Of a stretch of DNA of 64,000 bases, positions 44,589-51,524 are shown piece by piece; positions within the stretch are counted from its first letter, which is position 1; every line of letters begins with the position of its first letter. This DNA comes from Nitrosarchaeum koreense MY1 (GTDB taxonomy: Archaea; Thermoproteota; Nitrososphaeria; Nitrososphaerales; Nitrosopumilaceae): the NCBI RefSeq assembly GCF_000220175.1, contig NZ_AFPU01000001.1, positions 1,151,512 through 1,215,511 on the forward strand. The letters are read 5' to 3'. Below the pieces are notes generated by a model that was not told where the DNA came from, did no database searches, and saw nothing but the letters and a program-made list of their open reading frames with translations. The position numbers were made by a program, and so were the translations under genes.

Positions 44589-45122
44589 TTGACTGATGAA
44601 CAAAAAAAGAAGACAGAAACTATGTCATTTAGACTAGACAGTAATATTTTAGATAAGATTAGGAAAGAATCAGAATCTCAAGGAATAAGCTTGAATGTTT
44701 TAGCCAATAGGATTTTTTCAAGATATACAGAATGGGATATGTTTGAGCCTAAAGTAGGCATGGTACCAATTGCAAAACCAATTGTAAGTGCATTGTTTAA
44801 AAAATTAACTGAGAAAGAAACTGTTGAATTGGCAGAAAAAATTGGACATAGCATAGTATCAGATATTGCAACTTTTATGAAAGGAACTATGGATATTGAT
44901 TCGTTTGTATCATGGTTTGTAACAAGAATGAAGATTTCAGATTTTGAAATGAATCATACAGAAGAAAATAGAAAACATACCTATATCATAAAACATGATT
45001 TAGGATACAATTGGTCATTGTATCACAAAACAGTACTACAATTAATTTTCAATGATGTTTTAGAAAAAAAGATAGATTCTGAAATAAATGACAATATGAT
45101 GAAAATTGTATTTGAAAAATAA
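44589..45122 (+). CDS. Ribbon-helix-helix DNA-binding protein with unknown C-terminal domain
   Basis: A 177-residue protein. Residues about 10-45 follow the Arc/CopG ribbon-helix-helix pattern: TMSFRLDSNILDKIRKESESQGISLNVLANRIFSR with a beta strand then two helices. The remaining 130 residues are alpha/beta with no family that I recognise, ending in a KHTYIIKHDLGYNWSLYHKTV-type block. Start TTG 44589. It converges with the multicopper oxidase gene, stopping one base before that gene's end. A regulator of the oxidase is a reasonable guess. Confidence 0.7.
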   Translation: MTDEQKKKTETMSFRLDSNILDKIRKESESQGISLNVLANRIFSRYTEWDMFEPKVGMVPIAKPIVSALFKKLTEKETVELAEKIGHSIVSDIATFMKGTMDIDSFVSWFVTRMKISDFEMNHTEENRKHTYIIKHDLGYNWSLYHKTVLQLIFNDVLEKKIDSEINDNMMKIVFEK

Positions 45123-46469
45123 TCATACTGACTTTATTGTTCCAGTCATCCATGGATGAAGCATACAATAATAGTCATACAACCCAACATCAGCAAATTT
45201 TTGCTTAAATGTATCGCCTGGCATCATCATTCCAGAATCAAATAAATCGTCTTTACTTGTTACAGTATGAACCGATACGTCTTTGTTTGTCCACGAAATA
45301 GTATCTCCTGATTTTATCTGAGTTAGTTTAGGATAGTATGATTTATTGGATGTCTTTACAGCAGAGTCTTTTTCAATATCACAAATATTTGTCTCAATTA
45401 TTTCAGACTCAACTTGAATTTGAGCTAGAATATTATGTTGTTCATGTCCAGATGTAACTGTAGTTGTTTGCGTAATCTTTGCATCAGAATCTGCTTGTTG
45501 CAAATCAGTCAAGATTTGTTTTTGCCAATTCCACATATCAATTGATTTTGTTTTTGAAACATCTATCCCATCAATTGCATTTGTCGGTGGATTTTTTACA
45601 TCAAAGTATGCCATTGTGCCTCGCTCCTCAGGAGTTCCGTGTAAATGAAATAGATACCTTCCAGGCTCCTTCCATTTAGCCTCAAATATTGCAGCATTTC
45701 CAGGACTTACCTCCCATGTTTGAGTTTTAATTGGTTCATTTTCCCAAATACCAGATATTATAGTATCAAAGATTGTTCCATGAATATGAAATCCAAATGC
45801 AGGTATTGCACCCATGTCAATATAGTATAATCTAACTAACTCATTTGTAACTGCAGGTAATGGGTTAGACCAATATTGATCAGCGTATCCATTAAAGAAA
45901 ACATAATCTGGTGTCCACGTCTCTTGGTCTTCTAAATCATACTCTCCTTTGACTAGAACATATTCTCTGGCAGGTTCCACTCCTTCTTTTGGGTCTACAA
46001 TGAATGCACCATACAATCCATTTCTGATATGAGATGATACTGGCATTACATGGCAGTGATACATAAAAGCACCAGCTGGTTCTGCAATAAAGTCATAAGT
46101 GTATGATTCTCCTGGAAGAACTTCTTGAAATACGCCGTCATTTTTTTCATTATGATCACCATGAAAATGCATTGTATGCGGTAATTTTCCATTGTTGATA
46201 AAATTAATAATCACTCTGTCTCCCTCTGTTGCTCTTAATGTTGGACCAGGGATAGTTCCATTGTATGTCCAAGCTTCAACTCTAGTATCAGGAGCAATCT
46301 CAAGTGTAGTATCTTCAGCTATAACAGTATAGGTTCGTGTTATGGGAGAATTGTGGACAGATTGATTTTCTGCAAACGACTGTAATGGAGTATCCATTAC
46401 GAAAAAAACCATACCAAGGGCAACACCAAAGCATGCAACTACAATCATCATGGTAATAGTTCTGTCCAC
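45123..46469 (-). CDS. Two-domain multicopper oxidase with a fused C-terminal plastocyanin-like domain
   Basis: A 448-residue exported copper protein. An N-terminal helix (about 7-25) anchors or exports it. Cupredoxin domain 1 has PHTMHFHGDH (97-106) and MYHCHV (136-141), H147 and an axial Leu at 152. Domain 2 has FGFHIHG and YLFHLHG. Four HxH motifs fit a trinuclear copper cluster, which argues against a NirK-type reductase. Residues about 365-448 form a third cupredoxin with SVHTV and YYCMLHPWM (all four blue-copper ligands), an in-built electron donor. The substrate is unknown. Confidence 0.87.
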   Translation of the reverse strand: MDRTITMMIVVACFGVALGMVFFVMDTPLQSFAENQSVHNSPITRTYTVIAEDTTLEIAPDTRVEAWTYNGTIPGPTLRATEGDRVIINFINNGKLPHTMHFHGDHNEKNDGVFQEVLPGESYTYDFIAEPAGAFMYHCHVMPVSSHIRNGLYGAFIVDPKEGVEPAREYVLVKGEYDLEDQETWTPDYVFFNGYADQYWSNPLPAVTNELVRLYYIDMGAIPAFGFHIHGTIFDTIISGIWENEPIKTQTWEVSPGNAAIFEAKWKEPGRYLFHLHGTPEERGTMAYFDVKNPPTNAIDGIDVSKTKSIDMWNWQKQILTDLQQADSDAKITQTTTVTSGHEQHNILAQIQVESEIIETNICDIEKDSAVKTSNKSYYPKLTQIKSGDTISWTNKDVSVHTVTSKDDLFDSGMMMPGDTFKQKFADVGLYDYYCMLHPWMTGTIKSV

Positions 46470-46575
46470 AAAACAAATGGTTCAATATTACTTTTAATGA
46501 AGACGTTTATTGTGCAAACATTTGCAAGTAATTGTATACATCAATCTTATCTGGAATAGATTTTGTAGATTTATC

Positions 46576-46788
46576 TTGGCACCAAGATGTAAGGGACAAT
46601 GTGTAGATTTTAAAACAAAACGATTTGACGGAGGATTAAAGTATCAAAATGGATTAAAATGGTGCTCAATTTGTGCCCGTTTTTTGCAAACAGAGTTTAT
46701 TCGCTGTATTTGTTGTAATACAAAATTACGAGTTAGAGCCAAGCATAGAATACATCAAAACCAAACAAATGTAGAACATATTTTATAA
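46576..46788 (+). CDS. Small zinc-binding protein, CxxxC/CxxC ribbon (70 aa)
   Basis: Contains CKGQC, WCSIC and CICC, with the basic stretches FKTKRFDGGLKYQNGLKW and RVRAKHRIHQ. The spacing suggests two zinc sites and nucleic-acid binding. The same cysteine pattern is one I associate with thaumarchaeal proteins of unknown function. Start uncertain: the TTG at 46576 directly precedes the conserved part, while an in-frame ATG at 46510 would add 22 residues. It diverges from the multicopper oxidase gene. Confidence 0.6.
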   Translation: MAPRCKGQCVDFKTKRFDGGLKYQNGLKWCSICARFLQTEFIRCICCNTKLRVRAKHRIHQNQTNVEHIL

Positions 46789-46800
46789 TATGTTAATTTT

Positions 46801-46826
46801 AGGTTCGAATCCGCAAAGGCCTGAAC
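46801..46826 (+). other. tRNA 3'-end-like fragment
   Basis: AGGTTCGAATCC has the invariant T-loop sequence of a tRNA and is followed by an acceptor-like GCAAAGGCCTGA. There is no 5' part of a tRNA upstream and the T stem pairs only partly. This is what remains of a tRNA 3' end when an element brings its own att copy. It lies 48 nt from repeat c, inside the element. Confidence 0.4.
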
Positions 46827-46873
46827 CGTTTTTGGGATGAAATTATTTTAGATTTCACATCACAGAACTCATC

Positions 46874-46904
46874 ATGAGTTTTGTCAAGTTAGTTAGATAC
46901 CCAC
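46874..46904 (-). repeat. 31-bp repeat, copy c
   Basis: Minus-strand sequence with the full TATCTAACTAACTTGACA core, differing from copies b and d at a few end positions. It lies just upstream of the ArsB/NhaD-type permease gene. Together with copy d it encloses the permease and UspA genes. Confidence 0.85.
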
Positions 46905-47033
46905 CACTTTTGTTTATAAGCATAATCAATTTTTATCAAAAAACGGTACCACGGCACACACAAATCAGTTTAAAGATCTAGGATATCAGTCAAATCATAT
47001 CTTTAAAACGTCATACTAAAATAGAAAATAAAA

Positions 47034-48329
47034 ATGGATTTTGATTCTAGTTTTTTCTCAATTCTAATAGTTTTTGTAATTGTATATGGATTAATTATTT
47101 TTAGAAATGTAAGGGGAATAAATATTCCAATTTGGGCAAGTATGTCTTGTGGTGCTATCACAGTATTGGTTTTGCAGATCATAACTCCTGAAGATGCATT
47201 TTTAGCCATAAATTTTGATGTGATATTTTTTCTTCTTGGGATGTTCATTCTAGTTTCAGGATTAGAATCTTCAGGAATGTTAAACCAAATTGTAACTAGA
47301 ATTTTGTCATTTGCAAAGACACCTAATCAAATTTTATTTTTTATTTTGTTTGTGATGGGATTATTATCTGCATTTCTAATCAATGATACAATTGCTCTTG
47401 TAGCAACTCCTATCGTTATTGGATTGGCAAAACCAATGAACATTCGTCCAGCTCCAATGTTGATTTGTTTAGCATTTGGAATTACCATAGGCAGTATGAT
47501 GACACCAATGGGAAACCCCCAAAACTTGTTGATTTCGCTTCATAGTGGAATGGAGTTTCCTTTGTTTACTTTTCTTAGGTATCTCTTTTTGCCAACTATT
47601 ACCTGTTTGCTTGTTACGTTTTTTATTCTGAAATGGTATTACAAAAAGGAATTTTCAAGTGCAGTCATGCTACAAATAACATCTCCAAAAATAATTTTAG
47701 ATTCTAGTCTTGCAAAAAAATCCTCAATTCTAATCATGATTACTATAATAGGGTTTTTTGTCACAGGATTGATAAAATTATTCGGCATCTCAACAGAATT
47801 GAATTTTAGTCATGTTGCAATATTTGGAGGACTTGCATTGTTGGTAATTGGCAATAAAAGAAGACAAATAGTAAAAGGAATCAATTGGCAGATAATTGTA
47901 TTTTTTTTAGCAATGTTTGTGTTTATGCAAGGAGTATGGAATGGTGGAATCATAGAATTGTTTCAAATGCTTTTACCATTTGACCAAAATCCAAACTCAG
48001 CTACGGCATCAATTAACATAATCGGAACGAGTATTCTAACAAGCCAGGTAGTCAGTAATGTGCCATTTGTTGCATTATCTATCCCAATTTTACAAAACTA
48101 TGGATTTTCTGCAATTGATACAATACCATGGATTGCGCTAGCTGCAGGAAGTACGATTGCTGGAACATTAACTATACTAGGGGCTGCAAGTAATGTGATA
48201 ATTTTAGAAACTGCAGAAAGAAGACACAGAGTAACTTTTACTTTTAAGGAGTTTTTTAGAATTGGAATAATAATTACTGCAGTGAACAGTATAATTTTGA
48301 TATTTTTTATAACATTTCCATTCTTGTAA
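47034..48329 (+). CDS. ArsB/NhaD superfamily ion transporter
   Basis: A 431-residue membrane protein with about 11-12 helices. It has the superfamily landmarks NFDVIFFLLGMFILVSGLESSG (about 59-80), a LINDTIALVATPIVIGLA helix (about 114-131), GSMMTPMGNPQNLLIS (about 152-167) and a repeated SQVVSNVPFVALSIP plus ALAAGSTIAGTLTILGAASN in the second half. Members are arsenite permeases, sodium/proton antiporters of the NhaD type or carboxylate transporters. With the other antiporters in the element, Na+/H+ exchange is a reasonable inference. Confidence 0.82.
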   Translation: MDFDSSFFSILIVFVIVYGLIIFRNVRGINIPIWASMSCGAITVLVLQIITPEDAFLAINFDVIFFLLGMFILVSGLESSGMLNQIVTRILSFAKTPNQILFFILFVMGLLSAFLINDTIALVATPIVIGLAKPMNIRPAPMLICLAFGITIGSMMTPMGNPQNLLISLHSGMEFPLFTFLRYLFLPTITCLLVTFFILKWYYKKEFSSAVMLQITSPKIILDSSLAKKSSILIMITIIGFFVTGLIKLFGISTELNFSHVAIFGGLALLVIGNKRRQIVKGINWQIIVFFLAMFVFMQGVWNGGIIELFQMLLPFDQNPNSATASINIIGTSILTSQVVSNVPFVALSIPILQNYGFSAIDTIPWIALAAGSTIAGTLTILGAASNVIILETAERRHRVTFTFKEFFRIGIIITAVNSIILIFFITFPFL

Positions 48330-48430
48330 GGTATTACAATTAATTTACCACCTGTTATCAAAATTGATAATCATAAAATACCATAAAAATAATCTCGCAA
48401 GAAGATTATTCATAAATCCCCAATCGCTCG

Positions 48431-48463
48431 AGACTCTCCCTTATGATAAGTAAGGGGGAGTCT
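48431..48463. terminator. Strong hairpin between convergent genes, possible bidirectional terminator
   Basis: AGACTCTCCCTTA and TAAGGGGGAGTCT pair over 13 positions with one G-U pair, closing a 7-nt loop. The hairpin lies in the 231-nt gap between the permease (plus) and UspA (minus) genes, where transcripts converge. Archaeal termination does not usually depend on hairpins, so a regulatory or mobile-element role is also possible. Confidence 0.5.
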
Positions 48464-48560
48464 AAATTTATCTAAAATTTGTGAGTAACAAACTGATTTG
48501 TTATAATGTATGAAAGATTTCTTTTCTCACCGTCAATAAAAAACAGAATAACTGAAAAAA

Positions 48561-48983
48561 TTATTTGATTAGATATACTGGTATCTTTGATTTGTGTACA
48601 ACATAGTTTGATACACTCCCAAGCATTTCACCTGTAGCAGAACCAGAACCTGTTGTGCTCATAATTATATCATCAAACTTTCCACTTTGTGATAATTTTA
48701 TTATTTCATGACCGGGTGAACCTCGAATTATTTTTGTCTTGAGTTTTGCATTTTTGTTTCCAGCGTGTGCAGATGCCTTTTTTAGAAGAATATTTCCCTC
48801 AGAGATAATTTGTGCATCAATTGCTTTTGTTCTAGGTCCTCCCTCTTTGATAACATGTGGGATTACATTGAGACATGTAACTTCACCATGTGTGAATCCA
48901 GCCAAAGTCAATGCTCTATCTAGTGCCTCAAAGGATTTTTTTGAACCATCAATAGGTACCAAAATTTTATGTAGTTTATCCAT
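48561..48983 (-). CDS. Universal stress protein UspA family
   Basis: A 140-residue UspA protein. It starts KILVPIDGSKKSFEALDRAL (nucleotide-binding first strand) and ends in the ATP-binding block STTGSGSATGEMLGSVSNYVVHKSKIPVYLIK (GxGx9GS pattern, about 105-136). ATP-binding Usp proteins help stress survival. The ATG at 48983 is preferred over a TTG 12 nt upstream. It converges with the permease gene inside the element. Confidence 0.9.
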   Translation of the reverse strand: MDKLHKILVPIDGSKKSFEALDRALTLAGFTHGEVTCLNVIPHVIKEGGPRTKAIDAQIISEGNILLKKASAHAGNKNAKLKTKIIRGSPGHEIIKLSQSGKFDDIIMSTTGSGSATGEMLGSVSNYVVHKSKIPVYLIK

Positions 48984-49099
48984 AACAAACGGCAAAAATA
49001 TTGATTATATTAAGCCCAATCTAGAATATCAATTTCAGTATTACAATAAATCAAACATTGTTAGAATTAAATTTCACTCATTAATGTTCCCAAAAGGAC

Positions 49100-49130
49100 G
49101 GGAGTATCTAACTAACTTGACAGAACTCAT
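49100..49130 (+). repeat. 31-bp repeat, copy d
   Basis: Identical to copy b in the opposite orientation. Its last three bases (CAT) are the first three bases of the attR core at 49128, so it abuts the integration boundary on the element side. That position suggests these repeats are integrase arm sites or ends of earlier integrations. Confidence 0.85.
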
Positions 49131-49147
49131 CCCCGGCACACACAATT
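49128..49147 (+). other. Attachment site attR
   Basis: CATCCCCGGCA-C-ACACAATT matches the tRNA 3' end at 33532-33551 at 19 of 20 positions. No tRNA 5' part precedes it. It marks the far end of the integrated element; sequence from 49148 onwards is chromosome. Confidence 0.85.
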
Positions 49148-49282
49148 TCATGAAATAAAATTGTACGGATCTTATCGATTATAGCATTATGATTATAATT
49201 AGAAATATCATGTTTAGAAATAATTTTCAATAAAGTTGCTCAAAATCTTATTAATAAGAAACAGGTAGTATAGGTGAAAATA

Positions 49283-49537
49283 ATGGCTAAAATAAAAGTA
49301 CGATCAGGAAGAGGTACAAGAATTGTTGAAGTCGATGATTCTTCAAATTGGGCAGGTTCTGAATTCAAAAAAATTCAAGAAGCAAAAAAAGCAGAATCAA
49401 AAGACAAGTATGTTTCCGTAGGACGTGGAACTGGCAAGATAAAATTTAGCGACATTCCATCTACTGAATCCAAGTCAACAAAAGGCATGTGGGTTAGTTC
49501 AGGAAGAGGAACTAAGAAAAGAAAACTCGACGATTAG
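49283..49537 (+). CDS. Basic protein with three SGRGT-type repeats (84 aa)
   Basis: Three related segments appear: IKVRSGRGTRIVEVDD, KYVSVGRGTGKIKFSD and MWVSSGRGTKKRKLDD. Each has V-x-GRGT plus a basic stretch, spaced by about 30 residues of charged helix. The protein is very basic and probably binds nucleic acid, but no family is recognised. ATG 49283 is used; a GTG at 49274 would add three residues. It begins 136 nt outside the element boundary. Confidence 0.65.
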   Translation: MAKIKVRSGRGTRIVEVDDSSNWAGSEFKKIQEAKKAESKDKYVSVGRGTGKIKFSDIPSTESKSTKGMWVSSGRGTKKRKLDD

Positions 49538-49619
49538 AGAAAACATATTCGCCTCGAAAAATACGTTTGCGTGTATAGCATTAGCTAAATTAAAAATAGA
49601 AAAAAGTAAGGCGTGGTAA

Positions 49620-49967
49620 TTATTTGAATGAACGTACCTTACGAATTACTTTGTTATGATCAAATGAAGCAGTGGTAGTTACATACACAATATGATCTTT
49701 GCCAGCAGGAATTACTATCCTCTTGACTTTATCATATTCTGCAACTACGTATTTACATGGTCCAAGTGATTTCAACAATTTTTTTCTTTGTTTCCAGTCA
49801 TATGCTGCAGCCTTTAATGATGCCAAACTTTGTTTCTTTGAAACCAAAATCCGTACTTTCTTTGAACGAGCAGAAAATACCAATTTGCCTTTCAGATCAC
49901 ACAAACTGACAATTCTGACAGATGGACTGATCTTCAAAATTTTTTCAACTGCTTGTTGAATTTCCAT
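49620..49967 (-). CDS. Conserved thaumarchaeal-type protein, possibly Roadblock-like (115 aa)
   Basis: VEKILKISPSVRIVSLCDLKGKLVFSARSKK (about 7-37) and YVVAEYDKVKRIVIPAGKDHIVYVTTT (about 73-99) give an alpha/beta pattern shared with the larger protein at 41098 (helix, FVGIINDHGRLVDFAKK, later strands). It is more basic than that protein. Function unknown; small GTPase-regulating Roadblock domains have a similar layout, but the match is by eye. It stands alone between two plus-strand small genes. Confidence 0.6.
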   Translation of the reverse strand: MEIQQAVEKILKISPSVRIVSLCDLKGKLVFSARSKKVRILVSKKQSLASLKAAAYDWKQRKKLLKSLGPCKYVVAEYDKVKRIVIPAGKDHIVYVTTTASFDHNKVIRKVRSFK

Positions 49968-50103
49968 AATTATAAGAAAACTTTCTAGGTGATAAAATTT
50001 TCTATAAAAATTTTAAATAGCAATCTTTAGTAACAAATTGGCTCATTTTTGAACAAATAGAATAATAATAGAATCAAAAAGTATCATTTGAAAGTAGATA
50101 ATA

Positions 50104-50268
50104 TTGAATTTAATTTGTATGCATTGCAGTAAACCATTTGAAGGTGAAAATACAAAATTTTGCTCTCAGGGTTGTAGAGATTCTCAAATAGTTGCTCTAG
50201 AGAGAAAAATACGAGAGATTGTAGACAATGATACTAGTCATACCAAAAAATTTAGTCGAGGTTACTAG
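50104..50268 (+). CDS. Small zinc-finger protein (54 aa)
   Basis: CMHC (residues 5-8) and FCSQGC (19-24) form a treble-clef-like finger, followed by a charged helix SQIVALERKIREIVDND (27-43). The 33-residue protein at 43664 has the same finger pattern. Start TTG 50104; the Met at residue 6 (ATG 50119) lies inside the finger and is less likely. No other features. Confidence 0.65.
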   Translation: MNLICMHCSKPFEGENTKFCSQGCRDSQIVALERKIREIVDNDTSHTKKFSRGY

Positions 50269-50485
50269 AATATCCACGGTCAACTAATTTTGCAATACTT
50301 TCAGATTTAACACATACAGGATGAAATGAAATAAAACCTATTGAAAAAATACCGAAAATAAAAAAGAAAATTTTAAGCACAGAAATACTTTGATGCTATC
50401 AAATTAAAACATGATCTTGTATAAATTAAACAAAATATATTTCAAATTTAAATTGTGGATTTAGAGATCGTCAATAAATAAAAAA

Positions 50486-51130
50486 CTATTGTGGGGATAA
50501 ATCAGCATTGCCAAAAAGAACCCCAAAAGCCTTACACCAAATCAAGACTTTACTATATTTTTCAAGATCGGTATTTTCTGGTATGTCATAATTTTGGTTT
50601 CCATTATTTGCTTTAAGCTTACCAAGACTAACAAATTCAGAGGCTTTGTTATCTGTAGACAAATAGACATACAAATCAGGACCGTTAGTTGCTTTGAAAT
50701 TTTCTAATCTTAGAACATTATTGCCATCATTTAATGGAAGTGTTCTTACCATCCCTTGTGCATCGTGTATTCCATCGCCTACTCCAACAAATGTGCCTGC
50801 GTATGTTTGCATTTGCATATCTTTCATCATGGATTCATCTTTCATCATGGATTCATCTTTCATCATGGATTCATCTTTCATCATGGATTCATCTTTCATC
50901 ATGGATTCATCTTTCATCATGGATTCATCTTTCATCATGGATTCATCTTTCATCATGGATTCATCTTTCATCATGGATTCATCTTTCATTGTTGTATCTT
51001 CTGTTTTTAATGGAATTGCAGAATTAGGCAGTGCTTCATTTACAGTACTACTTGTAAAGTATGGAGAAATTGCATATGCCACTCCCATTCCAATTATTGC
51101 AACTAATGCAACAATTATCAATTTGTTCAT
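50486..51130 (-). CDS. Exported DM13-domain protein with nine MKDESM-type repeats
   Basis: A 214-residue protein. A signal peptide or anchor (about 1-20, LIIVALVAIIGMGVAYA) is followed by a linker made of tandem M-K-D-E-S-M units (about 50-108). Residues about 110-214 are a DM13 electron-transfer-like domain (YAGTFVGVGDGIHDAQGMV, PDLYVYLSTDNKASEFV, VLIWCKAFGVLFG with its conserved Cys). The ATG at 51130 directly precedes the hydrophobic helix; the upstream ATG is unlikely. The repeat is Met/Asp/Glu-rich and may bind copper or simply space the domain from the membrane. Confidence 0.8.
   Translation of the reverse strand: MNKLIIVALVAIIGMGVAYAISPYFTSSTVNEALPNSAIPLKTEDTTMKDESMMKDESMMKDESMMKDESMMKDESMMKDESMMKDESMMKDESMMKDESMMKDMQMQTYAGTFVGVGDGIHDAQGMVRTLPLNDGNNVLRLENFKATNGPDLYVYLSTDNKASEFVSLGKLKANNGNQNYDIPENTDLEKYSKVLIWCKAFGVLFGNADLSPQ
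50825..50986 (-). repeat. Nine tandem 18-bp repeats inside the DM13 gene
   Basis: The unit CATCATGGATTCATCTTT on the plus strand is present nine times in a row without any change that I see. Each unit encodes six residues (MKDESM in rotation). Because 18 is a multiple of three, copy-number changes keep the frame and only vary linker length. Confidence 0.95.
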
Positions 51131-51223
51131 AATGTAGAATTTTCTTAAAGATATAAAACGAATTATCCAAATTATATCCAATTCTTTTTGAATATTATTT
51201 TAAATGAAGAGTAAAAAATTGCA

Positions 51224-51403
51224 TTATTGTTTTAAAATACACCACTCACAAGGAGAAAAATTTTGACTTTTTGCGTTTTCCAGTGTATCAGGAGTGAAAT
51301 ATTGCCTATCAGTGATTTTCATTTCACTAATTTTACATTCTTTTTTCAAGCCATCTAAGTGATGTACAAGTTTAGTTTTTTTATCACCTAATAATCCAAT
51401 CAT
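51224..51403 (-). CDS. Hypothetical small protein with terminal CxxC (59 aa)
   Basis: ATG 51403 to TAA 51224. It contains HHLDGLKKECKISEMKITDRQ and ends SPCEWCILKQ, so three cysteines could bind a metal. No family is recognised. The frame is clean and stands alone in a 394-nt gap between the DM13 gene and a methyltransferase gene, which supports it being coding. Confidence 0.55.
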   Translation of the reverse strand: MIGLLGDKKTKLVHHLDGLKKECKISEMKITDRQYFTPDTLENAKSQNFSPCEWCILKQ

Positions 51404-51524
51404 ACTAAATTAGATCATAACTGGAATATAAGGTAAGAATTTCAAAATCTAGATTTTCAAATGTATCTAAAAATCAATTACTTGATAGATATGCTTACAA
51501 ATTCATGATTTATTCTGAAATGTT

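Larger units (their letters stand above)
33552..49127. mobile_element. Integrated genetic element of about 15.6 kb in a tRNA(CAU) gene
   Basis: Bounded by the 20-nt direct repeats at 33532 and 49128, with an integrase at the tRNA-proximal end. No capsid, terminase, replication initiator or conjugation gene is visible, so it is a cargo island or a decayed element rather than an obvious virus. Cargo: two CPA2 antiporters, a Rieske-flavodoxin protein, a CDGSH protein, a VOC protein, regulators, a multicopper oxidase, an ArsB/NhaD-type permease, a UspA protein and many very small genes. A second integrase fragment and several internal repeats suggest more than one acquisition event. Confidence 0.75.

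Noticed and set aside
45123-46469. Copper nitrite reductase (NirK)
   Set aside because: The HxH motifs in both domains fit a trinuclear multicopper oxidase; NirK lacks these pairs.
33552-49127. Provirus
   Set aside because: No capsid, packaging, polymerase or replication gene could be recognised; the integrase alone does not show viral origin.
50825-50986. CRISPR-like array
   Set aside because: The units are contiguous 18-mers without spacers and lie in frame inside a coding sequence.
50694-51137. Long plus-strand open frames over the DM13 gene, one reading as HHGFIF repeats
   Set aside because: They only mirror the 18-bp tandem repeats of the minus-strand gene, which has a signal peptide and a recognisable DM13 domain.
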